Positions 46,401 through 60,200 of a stretch of DNA of 64,000 bases are shown piece after piece. Source of the stretch: Euryodendron excelsum (lineage: Eukaryota > Streptophyta > Magnoliopsida > Ericales > Pentaphylacaceae); the NCBI GenBank assembly GCA_033060915.1, contig CM065387.1, forward strand, positions 36,090,501 to 36,154,500, read 5' to 3'. Under the pieces are notes generated by a model that saw only the letters and a program-made list of their open reading frames with translations, did not search any database and had not been told where the DNA came from. How positions within the stretch are numbered: position 1 is the stretch's first letter; every line of letters starts with the position of its first letter. Position numbers and translations under genes: made by a program.

Positions 46401-49400
46401 ATATCCCAACATATTACTTTTGAGGTAAGGTCAAATAAAAGAAAAAACAAAAACTCACTTAAAAGAAAATATATTTCACAGTTACAACTTGAAAAACGCT
46501 TAGAAGGCTCACCCAAATTTAGATGCTAGATAAGTAAATAGATGACAAGATGAAAAAGCTCCACAGTTCATAAACACGTCAGCTATGCAATACTATATAA
46601 GATGGAAGACTAATCCACGTAATTGCAATCAAAGCAAATCAGTAGCAAAAGGCAAATAAGCAAACATGACCACTATAATCTCCCTATAAAGCGTATGTGC
46701 AAATAAAACACATTCAGAGAACAAGGTGCAAGATATGAACATAAAATGCATTAAACAGAGACAAGCATTCTTCCAGACCAACAGAATTACCAAATAAACT
46801 GCAAACTTTAGTCAATCAACTAACTTAAGCAGCTGCAAGGCAAATATTTTTAGCTACTAAGGCCACGCATTATTGATGACAGAGATGGTCAGGTTCAACA
46901 GCACTTAAACACAAACATACAATACATATGAAATGGAAACAAATTTAACCAAGATAAAAGAATGAAAAACTAAGCCAAACTGATAGACTGTCCACACTTC
47001 CATCTAAAGTCCAGCAACAAAAACGCTACAAAATTTGACCGATTTCTTTAAGTCCCGTAAAAAGACAAGTGACAGCTCGACTCAGTAACAAAACAGCCGC
47101 AGAAAACTGCCAGCTCCGAGCACATTCTGCAACTGCTCCTCAACCAGTAAGTTCACTTCAACTCAATAATAATTAACTTCACTATTAAGCAATTCCACAT
47201 ACACTGCCCACTTACTTAGAATCCAATCATCTGCTGATGCTGTACCTCAACTCGGATGCTATACAATCAAACTCAAATTGCTATTGACATCTAACTGCAT
47301 TGGAAGGTATCAGGTTATCTCTTTAAAACTTCATGTTTGCAGTAAGGGCCATCAATCCAGCCATATATCACTACTTCAGGCCACAAAACAAGCCAGCAAT
47401 CCTAGAACAACAATATCTCTGGTTACCCAAATAGAGGCGTCATGGCTGATTACTTCATACCAGACAGGCCCACTAAACCACTAATCATATCACCTATTAC
47501 TAGTACATAAATATGTAAATAACCAATCCAAGGTCATTTAAGCAGGCCACAAGTGATAGTATAAAGCCGCATCACACCAAATACAATAACACTGAATAAC
47601 AAGCAGGCCTGTTACTCTCAGTTTTCTGTCCGAATTAGCCTAATATGGTATGGTTAACATCCTAATGCATCATAAAAGTTCTAATTCAACCACAAAAATA
47701 CATCCAGTATTTCCTCCATACAAGAATATCATATAGCCCACCCCTTCTGTAGAGAAAACGCAAAAATGACTGCAGCTTTCCATATACTAGAGTCTAAACC
47801 AAAAGACAACCGAATTTCATCCAAAACAAAATGTCACGAACCAGGAAGTATTTGCCCATGTGACCATATATGATGATAAGCACCATCATAGACTAGTCAA
47901 CAGGGGTTCCACTCCAAGGTGCACCACTTAAATGAGTTAAACAGCTCAAGTGAAACTGCAGACCAAGCAACAGCATAGGCAGGAGACTAACCAGGAGAAT
48001 CGACTCCATATCTTTCCAAATCAAAACTTCTACTTCAGATGCCAGAGATATTTACTGCCAGCAAAAACAGAAGTTTCAACTCCGAAACCTAAAAAAATTT
48101 GTTAATAACACCCCCATAATCTCCGACAACAAAGCAATGAGTGTAGCAGAGAATGTATGATTTCAAGGCTTCAAGCTAGATTGCTAGAAGCAGAAAACAG
48201 AGTCGGGGACTATACTACTAACTTTAAATAGTTAATAATAATATCAACCATAATTCAAAAAACAAAAGCTAAAAAGGTTGAATTAAAGAGACACAACTCC
48301 AGCCAGGATTTTAAGAATGAGTTGTGACTCCAAAAGTATCATGAATAATTTGGGAAGTAATGGAGGGTATTTATTTAACTCTGGAATTATTGATATGTGC
48401 AGAGTAAAGTGAACTTCCTTTGGGAATTAAGAGAACTAAATGTGAAATAAATTAAGCAATTCAGAAACAAAAATTTTTCTACTCACAAACAAATTAAAAA
48501 ACTGCCAGAGAAGTACTAAAAAAAAGCATAGCCCAGACTGCGTCAAACATGTAGTAGTTTTTTCCTGTCATCCATTAACACATATATCCTAGGATTAATT
48601 CCACAAACATAAAGCTCATTCTCCATTCCTAACAAATTGTGCAAAAGCATCCAGAATATGTTGGATGGATGTCTAGGAGACGAAAACCTCCAGGAAAAAT
48701 CCCATCCATGCCTAGTGATGGCTTTTGATGTCTTAAATAGTTGATAATTATAAGGAATCTTATTGTTGGCCATTAAACCTTGGCTAAAAGATAGAGAAGT
48801 TACCAACGACTAGTGCTGTCAAGATCTTAAGATATTTGATAGGACGTACAAGAAAACATAAAAGAATCCTCGTACATATGCATCTCAAATTACCTTGTGA
48901 AACAGAAATTTACAATATGAACTCTTCGATTTTTTTTAATGTTGTTTAACAATCCATTTCAAACTTCTTCAAAAAAATTAATACCAATGCTAGGTCAAGT
49001 CTTATCTAAGTAGGGAAATATTTGTTTCCCACCTCCTTAAAGGGGCTAGCAATCAGATATATACTAATAATAGTTACATTACAAGCAAAACGGAATCACA
49101 TGGTCATAAAATTGTTAGTAATATCCACCCAGTAGATATGGCACACAGCTTTAGGGAACTTATTTTAAGGCTGCTTACAATAGATTTATGGTGGGTACAG
49201 GGAAAGAGAAGCTTCTAGGTTAAGGCAAAAGAAAGGTTCAAGGATTTCTAGGCCTCACTCGAGTGTTAGTCCATTTCAAGAGTGCATATACCAAAAAACG
49301 CCTGCAATAGGAGGGGATTCAACATTAATGCAATGAAGGCCTAAAATTAGAAAGTTTGAAAATATATACGAATTAAGTTTAAAAGCCCTCGCGTCCATGG

Positions 49401-51216
49401 CCTTTTATATTGTCAAGTTATCATGTGGAAATAAAGAGTTAGGTTCTATAGGTTAATGCTCGCTATGTATAGTTTTCACATGGCACATAATGATGATGTT
49501 TTCTATTATAGACCATTCTTTATTTAGATAAAAAGGAGAGGGAAATGAAGGGAAATATATATATATATATATGTATATACAGGTAAACATACACGCACGA
49601 AGAAGAGTTAGGTTCTTTTTACATTTAAACATAATTGACCTTAAACAATATCAGCCTAAATTGATATTATGATTTATCAGTCTTGGATTCACTAGATCTT
49701 TTTACTTATATATCATGGTAGCTCACAACCTCCTCATATAACTTGGAGAACACAAATGTGCAGACATCTTCAAATGCAATAATCTCATTGATAGCTACAT
49801 AAGAAAAAAATATATCAACAATACAGGAAATTGAGCACCCCTTTTCCTTTTGAATAGACAAAAGTCCATTACCATTATGCGCAAGGGAAAAACACGTCAA
49901 ATTCTTTAGCCTCCTAAAAGTAAATTCAACAATTAAGTTTGCACAGGAAGAACATCGCACATTAAGCAAGAAAACAAGAGAGAATCAGAAGTACCAAATT
50001 CGAATTTCTAGGTCCCTTCAACTAAGGGTTTTGACAAATAATATGTACGTTATAAAATAAATCATGACAATGTAAGGGATCCAACCTGAAAATTAGGTGG
50101 GGCGGGGGTTTATAAAAGAGAGAGCAAGAGAGAGAAAAGTAGCAAGAGTGTTTTACAATGAGCATTACCAGATGGGGCCCAGGACCAGCAAAGAAGCCTA
50201 TGTTGCTAAAGTAACTGTTAATTCTATTTATACCAATTAATTGCTAAAGTCTTTAAGTTACAAACACCTCAACCACAAAAAGGGAAACACAAAACGTATG
50301 CATGTGTCCTGTGATTTGTAGAGATAAATACTTATGAAGTTCAACAACACTATCCTAGATTCAGGTTTTTGGGAGTCACCAAGCCGAACTCCTCAACAAG
50401 AAATTTAGACACAACACTAAGTTTGTGTCCACATCCCACAGAAACACACAAACTTCAAAGTATTCTACTATATAAAGGCTGCATCAACCTACCATCTATG
50501 CAATCAACACATCCATTGGAGAGATCTAGTAGATTACAAACAAGAACTAGCAAGGAAGGCATCAAACAAATGTCAGTTTTTTTTTTTCCTATTCAAGAGA
50601 TCTAGTAGATGAGAAGCCAGAACTAGCAACGAAGGCATCAAATAAGTGTCAGTTTTGTACTAAACCAAATATAATCCACGAGCTTACAAGCCCATTAAAG
50701 CTTGTTGAGAAAAAGAACTTCCAGCATGAAGCTAAATAACAGTAAATACATGAATTCCAACAACAGAACTCAGTTTGACCAAGCAATGAAACCTTAATCA
50801 AAGAAAAACCAGCAAGCCTCAACTCCTACACTCTATTCCATCTCCAATAAGAACTCTTCAACTTCCGTCAACCAATCTTTGAATCCCCAACATGCCAAAA
50901 ACTACTTCCATAAAAAAATTTCTAATGCTTCAACCTTAAAACATCAGAAAACTTCAATAAACCACAATTCCATTTTCATGCCATTTGGATAAAGTTCTCA
51001 ATAGCAGGTTACGTATCCAAATCAGAGTTACTTACTCATCTCACTAACCCTATTTAAAGTTTTCGATCACACAAACCACATAAACAAAGTCAATTCGAAA
51101 AAGGGCACAGTATAACATAAAGTTTTCATCATGAAACCACTTTTTAGCAGAAATATGCCTGTTTCCAGGGAAAACTTATCTAGTCAAAAGAAAATAGTCA
51201 TGGGTTAAGTAATTAC
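46401..51216 (-). other. Probable 3' UTR intron and distal 3' UTR of FPA
   Basis: Seventeen bases after the FPA stop codon region, the minus strand reads CTCACTAG|GTAATTACTT, a credible splice donor (exon end 51217). The next 4.8 kb has no coding exon, but on the minus strand it is consistently T/G-rich, like plant introns and UTRs, and between about 48.1 and 46.4 kb it looks unique rather than repetitive. I infer a 3' UTR intron with the last exon somewhere in that part; acceptor and poly(A) site were not located. A 60-bp unit beginning GAGATCTAGTAGATKA is duplicated at 50521-50580 and 50597-50656, and a TA run lies at 49555-49577. Confidence 0.4.
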
Positions 51217-51235
51217 CTAGTGAGTGGAGATCTCG

Positions 51236-54200
51236 TTAATGATTAGCAGACCCTTGCCCAGCTTGAGTACTTGTTTGTTGTTGCTGCTGCTGTATCTGGA
51301 GGAGGAGGTTAGCTGCAAATTGTAGTGTTGACTGGTACCGCTGATTCTTATCAACCTCAACCTCTGATGTTCCCTGACTTGCTCCATAAAGGGCAGACTG
51401 ATGCTGCTGAACCTGATTCGGAAGCTCAGAATTCCCTTTATCAGCTCCCGGTGGCACGGCAATGTGGGACTGAGTGACATTACTGCCATGAACCTGGTTA
51501 GACGATGTAACAGAGTTTGCAGGTTGCTGATACATAGATGAACCATATGAACCAAAAGAATCTATTCCGTGTGCCATCCCAAAGCCCTTCTGAGTATTCT
51601 GAGGAACTTCATACTGATGCTGCCGGTCGACCTGTGGGGAAACTGCAAGCTGTCCACTATGTGAAGTGATACCGAAGGTACTAAATGGCCTAGATGAAAT
51701 TGCAGCTTGTTGTGGCTGGTGAAATGCAGGATCTTGAGCTTGGGAGTTACCAGTGACCCCCATTGGAGAATTGCTTGATGTGTTTAAGCCGGTTGTGTAA
51801 GTCTGAAGCTGAGCATGTTGTCTCTGGGGATTAAATTGATTCTCCACTTGATGCAATGGATGAACAGTCTGCTCAGGAGCTTGACGATCATGTGCCCAAC
51901 CCTGTGGCAGGAGTCCCCTGCCCAGTTCAGTACTAGAAGGCAACAAAGGCCTCATGGAGGACGATCCTAGTAGTGGTTGGGCAGTTTCTGAACCAGAAGA
52001 TTTTGCACTGGCAGGTAGTAATGAAGCTAAAGTGGCAATAAGCTCAGGTGTCAAAGTAACTCCAGCTTGGGACACTGCCGCATTATTTACCGAGGGGGCT
52101 GGCTGCATGGGAAGGGAAACAGTAGCTGAAGGTGCAAGCTGCTTTGTAGGAGGCAATGAGTCCTCGCGTAAGACCCTGTTATAATCCATTTGCAAAACCT
52201 TTTCCTCCTTTTGAGGCATGCCACTGTACTCATTTTGCGAAGCCATCTGCTGTCTATCCATGTACTGAGACTGGAAGGACTGTGGCTGCATGGATGGCCT
52301 ACTAGGGGCATGCTGTGGGAACTTCAGAACCACTCCATAAAGTCGTTCAGGACCTGCAACATTTAGCACCTTATAGAGGAAATCTGACGGAGGCACCAAA
52401 AACAAGGTGGTCCCATCATCAAATTTGGCCACCCCAGCCCGGTCTTTTGCCCCTAAATAGCGCAGAAACTCAGTATACGAAGCAAAATCCTCTTCACTAT
52501 CAGGCAGAAAATAGACAACATCAAATCCAATTGCCTCAGCATAGTGTTTTGTTAGCATGTCAAGGCCTGTTCTGGCCGAGCAATTGACCACGTCAGGACT
52601 GCAAAACAGAAAAGCTCCAAATTAGTATAAGAAATGACAGGACAAAATACTCCTATGCTATACCTTCTAGATCGAAATAGCAAAGTCAAAGAGTTTAAGC
52701 GAATAAGAATCCCGGTATAAAAATGGATCAAAAGTAGAGGGGCATAGCAAAATTAGGCTATGATCTCCTAAATCCTTAAGTAATCCCACATTGAGTCAAG
52801 AAGTGGAATGTGTTAATGTTTTAGTTCTCCAAAACCTATATGAACAAATAAGAAACTGTTAGGTTTTACAAAACTGTTGACACTTTGTGATACTACAACA
52901 CAGTGGATTATGTATGTGAGAAAATCAGTTTGAGTAAAACAATTTATCCATGCATCATTCCACAAGCAATGATGAAGTTATATAGAAGGTACTTACCAAA
53001 TTATTCATAATAAATTTGATTACCTTCAAAATATTAGTACTACCTGATGCTCAATTCATGAATAATTCATACATACGATAACTTTGGTATATAAAAAATT
53101 CATTAAATGGTTTCATACAGGTTTCTTTTTAATAATGACATGGTGCGATACAGTTGAAGAGTTGATACATCTTAAGATGTTGGAAAAATTCATACAAAAC
53201 TATTACATCTAATTGCAGCAACATAAAATTGTTGAAAAAATTTCTATGGTAAAAATCATATTATGCAAGATCCAATCAAGCTACATGTCAGTTGTCAAAA
53301 CAAAGATACAATAACTACTAATAAGAGGGTAATCAAACAAAAAGTAAGCGACAAGCAACATAACACTTACATCTCAAACTCAATGCCTTCCCCAACAGGG
53401 ACACAGCGAGCATTACAAACAGGTGTTCCGCCCTTGGCAATAAGACCGCGCCAAATGTAATCATGATCCATATGGCCCTGACCAGTTCCACCAGTTGTGA
53501 GCCTTACTTCTGCTGGACTGAAGCGATTTTTCTCTTGAACATTGACAAGTGGACCTGAAGCACCTCCATCAACTTGTGGACCAAGCCCGTATAATTGGTC
53601 CAACCCCAAGCCTCGATCATCCATTTTCTTTGAAGGAAAAGGCAAATCATAAACAGGCAAAACAGCATCAATCCTTAACCGCTTAGATTCCTTCTGGAGT
53701 TGATTTGCATCAAATACATCCCATGCACCGGACGCAGGTCTGATAGGTCGCTTCATGCCCGGTGAAGGAGATGGCAGCATCCCAGGTGCAGGAGACGCTC
53801 TTCTCCAATTTGGACCACCCATCAGACTGCTGGGATTAGCATCCGCAAGTTTATGAAGCGCGACCAAATCATTGAGTTCTGGGCCTGAAAGTAGAGGTTC
53901 AAGGTTACCTTGAGGACCAAAAGGCCTCATCAGCATATTAGGTCCAAGAATACCATTAGATGGCACCGGTCCAGAAAGGGTATTTGGAACCATTTGGGGA
54001 TCATGACTAAACAACTCCATATGTGCAGGTTGAAATGGAGGTTCATTCAAATACACATCTGGCCTTGGCCCTTTTATTCCCGGATGAAATCCAGGGTAAT
54101 CCTTGCCAGTGGGAGCAAGATCACTACTTGAATACATAATTGATATCCTGGGATCATTGAAAAGTCGGCCCTGTAACCCTTCTTTGGCACGCCGTGCCTC

Positions 54201-57200
54201 ATCAACACTTCTGAATTCAACAAACAAGTAGTGTCTTGAAGGAAAACTTTTAATTCTCTCAATCTCGCCAAACAAAATCATAGCATTGTGCAACATCTGC
54301 TCATCCATATGAACAGAAGGAGGGTAACCTATCCACAATACGTTGCTAGGCTGTCCATCTCCTTTTCGCCCTCCAGAAGATTGAGAATGCTATCATAAAC
54401 ATAAAAGAACAAGTTGAGAATATTATCAAACCCACTCAACTAACAAGGAATAAAATTTACATTTGTTTCTGTCAATGCGGCACAAATATTTTCGTTTCCT
54501 AACAGACCAACATGACACACTAGCGGAATAAGGACAGTGTAATGTTTCCATTGAAAGATACCGGAACATAGCAAAATGCAACAAAACATAGAGCAATATA
54601 CCAAAACAATAAGGTGTGTTGACATGAATTTAGAACATTTCGTAAATATTGTACAGTTTTTGTTGAAAACAAATGTAAAATGAATATACTACATTAATAT
54701 TTGTCACTGCTGTGTTTCCAAACGCTTCTTAAACGTTTTCGAAATGTTTCTATTTTTGTGCTAATCAAAGCAGAAGTCAAAAACAAAATTTTGATCCTTG
54801 CTAACAATATAAAGTACCACCCTTTTCGGTCCTTAAACGAAGCATAAACCACTTGATGTAGTCTGCACTCTACAAATTTCTAAGAAATGATTACTCTCAG
54901 CTTCGTAAAGGATCTCCCAGAACAAGATGAACTTTTGGTACAACTAGAGTGCGATGAAGTTGCAGGGAGCAGAGCATGATCTGCAACCAGCTAGCCCCCG
55001 TACATTTTCCTCAATTGAATAGTTAAATATGAGCATTAATGGAAACTTTAGCAAAACCCAGCAAAATTAATAGTTGATAGTTGAGAATAACCTGTTGTCT
55101 TTTGGACCCAGAATAAGTAGGCTCAGATAAGTTTCTAATGGCCTCTTGCGGCATCCATGTTGAATCAGGATGGCCCACGCCCCGGCTGAAGAACTGTCCC
55201 TCCCTTGCATCACGGTAGTCAGGCCAGTGTTCCTATTGAGATACGAAAAATGTAAGGTTGATTATTTAATGAACTAAAAGAAGTTACTAAGCAAACATAC
55301 AAAAAAGACAAGTCAGACAAGAACACAGAGAATTGATAAGGATCATTAAGACCTGCTAACAAGTCAGAAAAGACTCGAGGAGACGAGGAATTTTTTTTGC
55401 TATTTTTGCAGGCGGTAGGGGGTTAAGTTTCTTTAATTGGGGGTTATTCTCCAGATTTGAGAGTGGGCTTACACAAAGGGGCTTAGCAGGCAGTAAGGCG
55501 GGGTCCCATGGCAGTTGTTCAGCACAACCACCTAAGACTCTACCAATGGGCTAGCTGGCACCTCTAATATACAAAGATAATTCCTCAATGTACCAAATTC
55601 CCGTCTTCAGATGCAAAACTTAATATAAAACAAAGTGCACGTGTGTTATTCTCACTCAAGCATATCAGAAGAATAATACTACAGAATCTAGCATGCCAGG
55701 AGAATCCTTCTAAACACCTCACTGTGACCAAAACCCCACACAATTAGGGCACAGTTTAACACTTAGACTCACCATATCAGCCAACTTGTACCTGATCCAT
55801 TGCTATGCAAGTAAGCACAGCAACTTATCCAAGCTATAATTTCATATTTCAAAGCACTTCCCAAACATTATTAACTTAATTGACTTACTCTTCTTGTCGT
55901 GTGTGACCTAAGGAAATCAACACGTATCTGGTCACTGCCTATTCGCTTCCCATTCATACTTCTCAATGCTTGAAAAGCATCTTCCAATCTAAAGTAATCA
56001 ATATATGCAGTATTACGGTCTCTAAGGAACTTGAACTCCTCAATTTTGCCAAATTTGAGAAACTCCTCTTCCAATGTTTCCTTTGTAACGGATGGGCTGA
56101 TTCCACTCACCCATAAACTTTTGCATGGTTTAGCCTGCCCAAAAAAAAAGAAAGTGAAAAATAGAAAAAGAAAGTATTGTGCTAGAACTCTAAAAAAAAT
56201 TCAAAACTGCATAGTCATAATACTAACTTTACCCAACAAACAACAGAGAAAATATAATATACATTGTTCAATAGGAAATCCCATCATAGATAATCAAATT
56301 TGCAGGCATTGGCAGATGGATAGGTATTCACAAAGTTATATACATTCCCTCCAAGCATAACCCATCAGGTCAACTCTAGAATCCTTAGTTTCAAACATGC
56401 AAATTGTAAAGATACACATCTAATTGGTCTCACAAACTAATATGGTGTTTGGCTAGAACTTCTAGTACCATTCAATAACAAAATAAACAACACTAATCAC
56501 AATTGCATGTAGCCATGTTCTTGTCCTAGATGAATTCAAAACAAGTAAAATATTGATGCAACAGAATTGCATATAAACATACTTTCAGTTCGACATGACT
56601 TTGAACCAAACTAAATTAAGAACTGGATTTAGGGCGCATCAAATCAAAAGATTTTAAATGTCATAACGCTAAAAGGAAAATTGTTGGAGCTGCAGTAACT
56701 TATTTAGCATTACTGAATACTTCTGCATTTCTGTACTCTTTCCCCAAAATACACCATTTTCTTACTTTCTTACCCCTCCCCTTCTTTTGTTTTTTCTTCT
56801 TTTTGTGGGGGCAGCTTTTGAATATACATGCAGTTGGTGAAACCACGTACATTACATTTAAGCATTGATGTCCCATGACAATCCCACCAACCCAAGCACA
56901 CAAGTATATAAAATACGCTCAAGAAAGAAATCTAATACCATAGACCTGCATTAATTCATTCAAATAAAAAAAAAAAGCCAAAAGTATATAATTTTATTAT
57001 TTCCCATAGTGAATATCATTCATACCCGACTAATTGCTTCCGAAATTATATTGCTAACCCACTTACTAACTGACCAATATAAATCCCCTCTGAAAGTAAT
57101 TGACTTCAACCAATTTTAAAGCCCAATTCCAATGATTCATGCAATCTCACAGGGAGAATAAGAATGTTCCCAGGCATCTTGCTAAGTCTATCTGGAAAAA

Positions 57201-60200
57201 GAAAATATATACCATAATAAACTGCTGAACATGGACACAACCTGTGTAAAAGAAATACAAAAATTATCCTGTATATATCTACAAAAGCATGCAAACACCA
57301 AAAAGTTCTACAAAGGAAACCAAGGAAATGGAAAAGCCTCTAAGATATGTCTCCATTTAGCTTATGAACCAGAATCCCTCCAACTATGTCTCTCCCTCCA
57401 GGTCCTTTAAATAGGCAGCAAGCAGTGCCAGACAAGCTTGTAATATATCCTATTATTTTTAGATTTTTATAGAATCAGGCGCACTTCAGACTTGGGGACA
57501 CGTGTCCATCACTTTAAAGAGACACAAACCACATGGTAAGATTCAAGAAAATAATTTGGGATCCAATGATAAAACAAAAACAATACAGATGTATACCTAT
57601 TATATTGTAAACTTGATTTAATCTTGTTTTATGTTAATTGATGTTTAAATTACAGATTGAATGGTATTTTTTCAAGTTGAATTAGTACTATGTTTTTAAT
57701 ATTTATATATCAAAATGTACCAACCATGTACGTAAAAATCATCATGTCCCGTGTCCGTCTCTATGCTTCTTAGCTATTGGTACTCAATATAGCTTCCCAC
57801 ACAAATTTCCAACCAAGAAGAGCCACCTTCACCAGAACTTTTGCTCACCATATGTCCATTTCGAAGTCACGGAAGGCACTTCCTCACCACAAAGTGGCCG
57901 ATACAATGACCTCAGCAAGCACACAGCACCCTCCGAAGTATTCCACCTCAACACTAAAATCCAAGGAAAACCTCTACATAAGACTCCACCAACTCTACCT
58001 CATCCTGCATAGCCTAGGAAATCCACAGGCCTAAATCCCACCTTTCGAGAATATGAAATAAGCCACATAAAAAGCTTCCTTGTTAAACACCAAATGCTGT
58101 GCTGAAGTGTAATAGCTTAGCCATTTGCCACCACATAAGAAATATGCATCAAAACTCATGTCTTTCCATAATGCCCTTCCTCCAGCTCACCGGTCACACT
58201 AAAATTCATGGAAAACCTCTACGTAAGACTCCACCAACTCTACCTCATCCTGCATAGCCAAGTAAATCCACAGGCCTAAATCCCACCTTTCGTTCCTTGT
58301 TAACCACCAAATGTTGTGCCAAAGTGCAATAGCTTAGCCATTTGCCACCACATAAGAAATATGTATCAAAACTCATGTCTTTCCATAATGCCCTTCCAAA
58401 CCTCTGCCCCATCAAAACAGCCAGCCTCCCTGAAAAAGCTACTGCCGCAAGAACTCCCATATTTCCTATCCACCCTCCAACAATACCTCCACAACCATTC
58501 CTTGAAAATAACTTTAAGACCCTACCCCCATCTAGGGAGGTCACCTCATCCCACTCCACAAAGTGGAGTGATTATTATATACCATGATAAGCTATCTCAT
58601 AACAAGTCCTACAGCATCTTTTATAGCCTCTCTGCTAACAAAACTGGGATTTTTACAAAGTTTAACCTACATGACATAATTCTCTTATCTTACTCTCCTG
58701 ATAAAAAAATATAAACCCTTCACTAATAGGTTCTCAATGAAGTTCCCCCTATTGTATTGAACCAGTAAAATCCGCCCTTTAATGCACATGAAAATTGCAA
58801 ATGCACTGTACAAGTTATGTACCGTGAAATTAGTCTTCCTAGTTCCTGTGATAACTTGATATTTGATTTACCTTTCAAGTTACGTAAATCTCCTTCTGGT
58901 TTTCATAGTTAAAGGTGGAATAAAAAAAATTCTAAGAAAACCAAAAAAAATAGTTTGCAACAAGCAATGATGTGATTGTCTTTCATATTGTAATAAGTTA
59001 AAGCTAATAGAATTTTTATACTCAAAACAAAAGAAAATATAAGTCCTTGCAATATACTAAGGAAACTTCTTTTTTCTTTTTCATAAATACTATTAACAAG
59101 GCACCAAGGGTTTACCACCCATATACAGTCTATGAAGCAATATACTATGGAAACTAAGTAACGATTTTCTTCTATATTATTGTTCTCAATTCTGGCAGGA
59201 CATACATGCATTTGGTATTCCATCTATTTTGGATCTCAAAAGGGATAGGAATCAAAATTGAAAATTGAAGGCAATTAAGTACGGAGAATGAAAATCACAG
59301 TTGATTTAGATACCATAGATTTCGACTTTCCTTGGGAGGGAATCACTCTGCAATGTCTTAAGGATTCAAAGATTGCATTCAAATTATCACTTTATAGAAC
59401 ACTGGAAAAACCAATACAAAGCTCTTGAAGTCAACACAACAATGATATGACCTAGCCTTTTATAAGTATTCCTGATGAGAGATTACATAGCTTGGCAAGC
59501 ATTCAGTCATCTACACAGTTAACAAACGGCTTGAATGCTACAAGCTTGCAAAGACAAAGGAGTGCCATTTGATTCTGACCCCTATAACAGTAACTAGAGT
59601 CATCAACACAGCAGACAAAAGCTTAACCGTGAATACTTCCAACCCTTCAAGAGTCAAACTAAGGAAAGGCAATAGCAGTGATATCTGAATGTTCATTCAA
59701 ACCATTTGTGTGCAACAGTTAAGTTTGTGACATGATTATATATATAACCAATTTATCTTATTTTCAAAATTAGTATACTGTTTTATAGTCACATACATAA
59801 ATTGTGTTTCTCTTTGAAACTCACCTACCAAAAACATGGAAATTACTTCCAAAATTGTGACAAAAAAATTCATTACAAGGTGGTGGTCTATTGGGAAAAA
59901 ATTTGCTTATTTTTGAACAGCCTAACTACCAAGTTAATCTGCTGTACTCTCAAAGAGGGCATGACGAGAGTAGCAAGGGCAGTGTTCTATGGGCTATTCA
60001 ACACCAAAAAATTAAAAAATTAAAAAAACCAAAAAGGCAATGATTTATCAACATCGTACTGTCTTATCTCTACCTCTTTCTATAGAAGTATTGCAGATAT
60101 CAATTGGTATGCCCTACAAGCATCATCAGGAATTATGCAACACTCATATTGCTCATGGACACAAAAGGGATGGGCACCATTAAATCAAAAGGAATCAAGA

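Noticed and set aside
48543..48806. 87-codon minus-strand frame downstream of FPA
   Set aside because: No domain recognised and no nearby splice sites that join it to FPA; treated as intron or UTR sequence.
58245..58559. 104-codon minus-strand frame in FPA intron 1
   Set aside because: It lies across the second copy of a duplicated block, and the first copy does not keep the frame. A transposon or gene fragment origin is possible but unproven.
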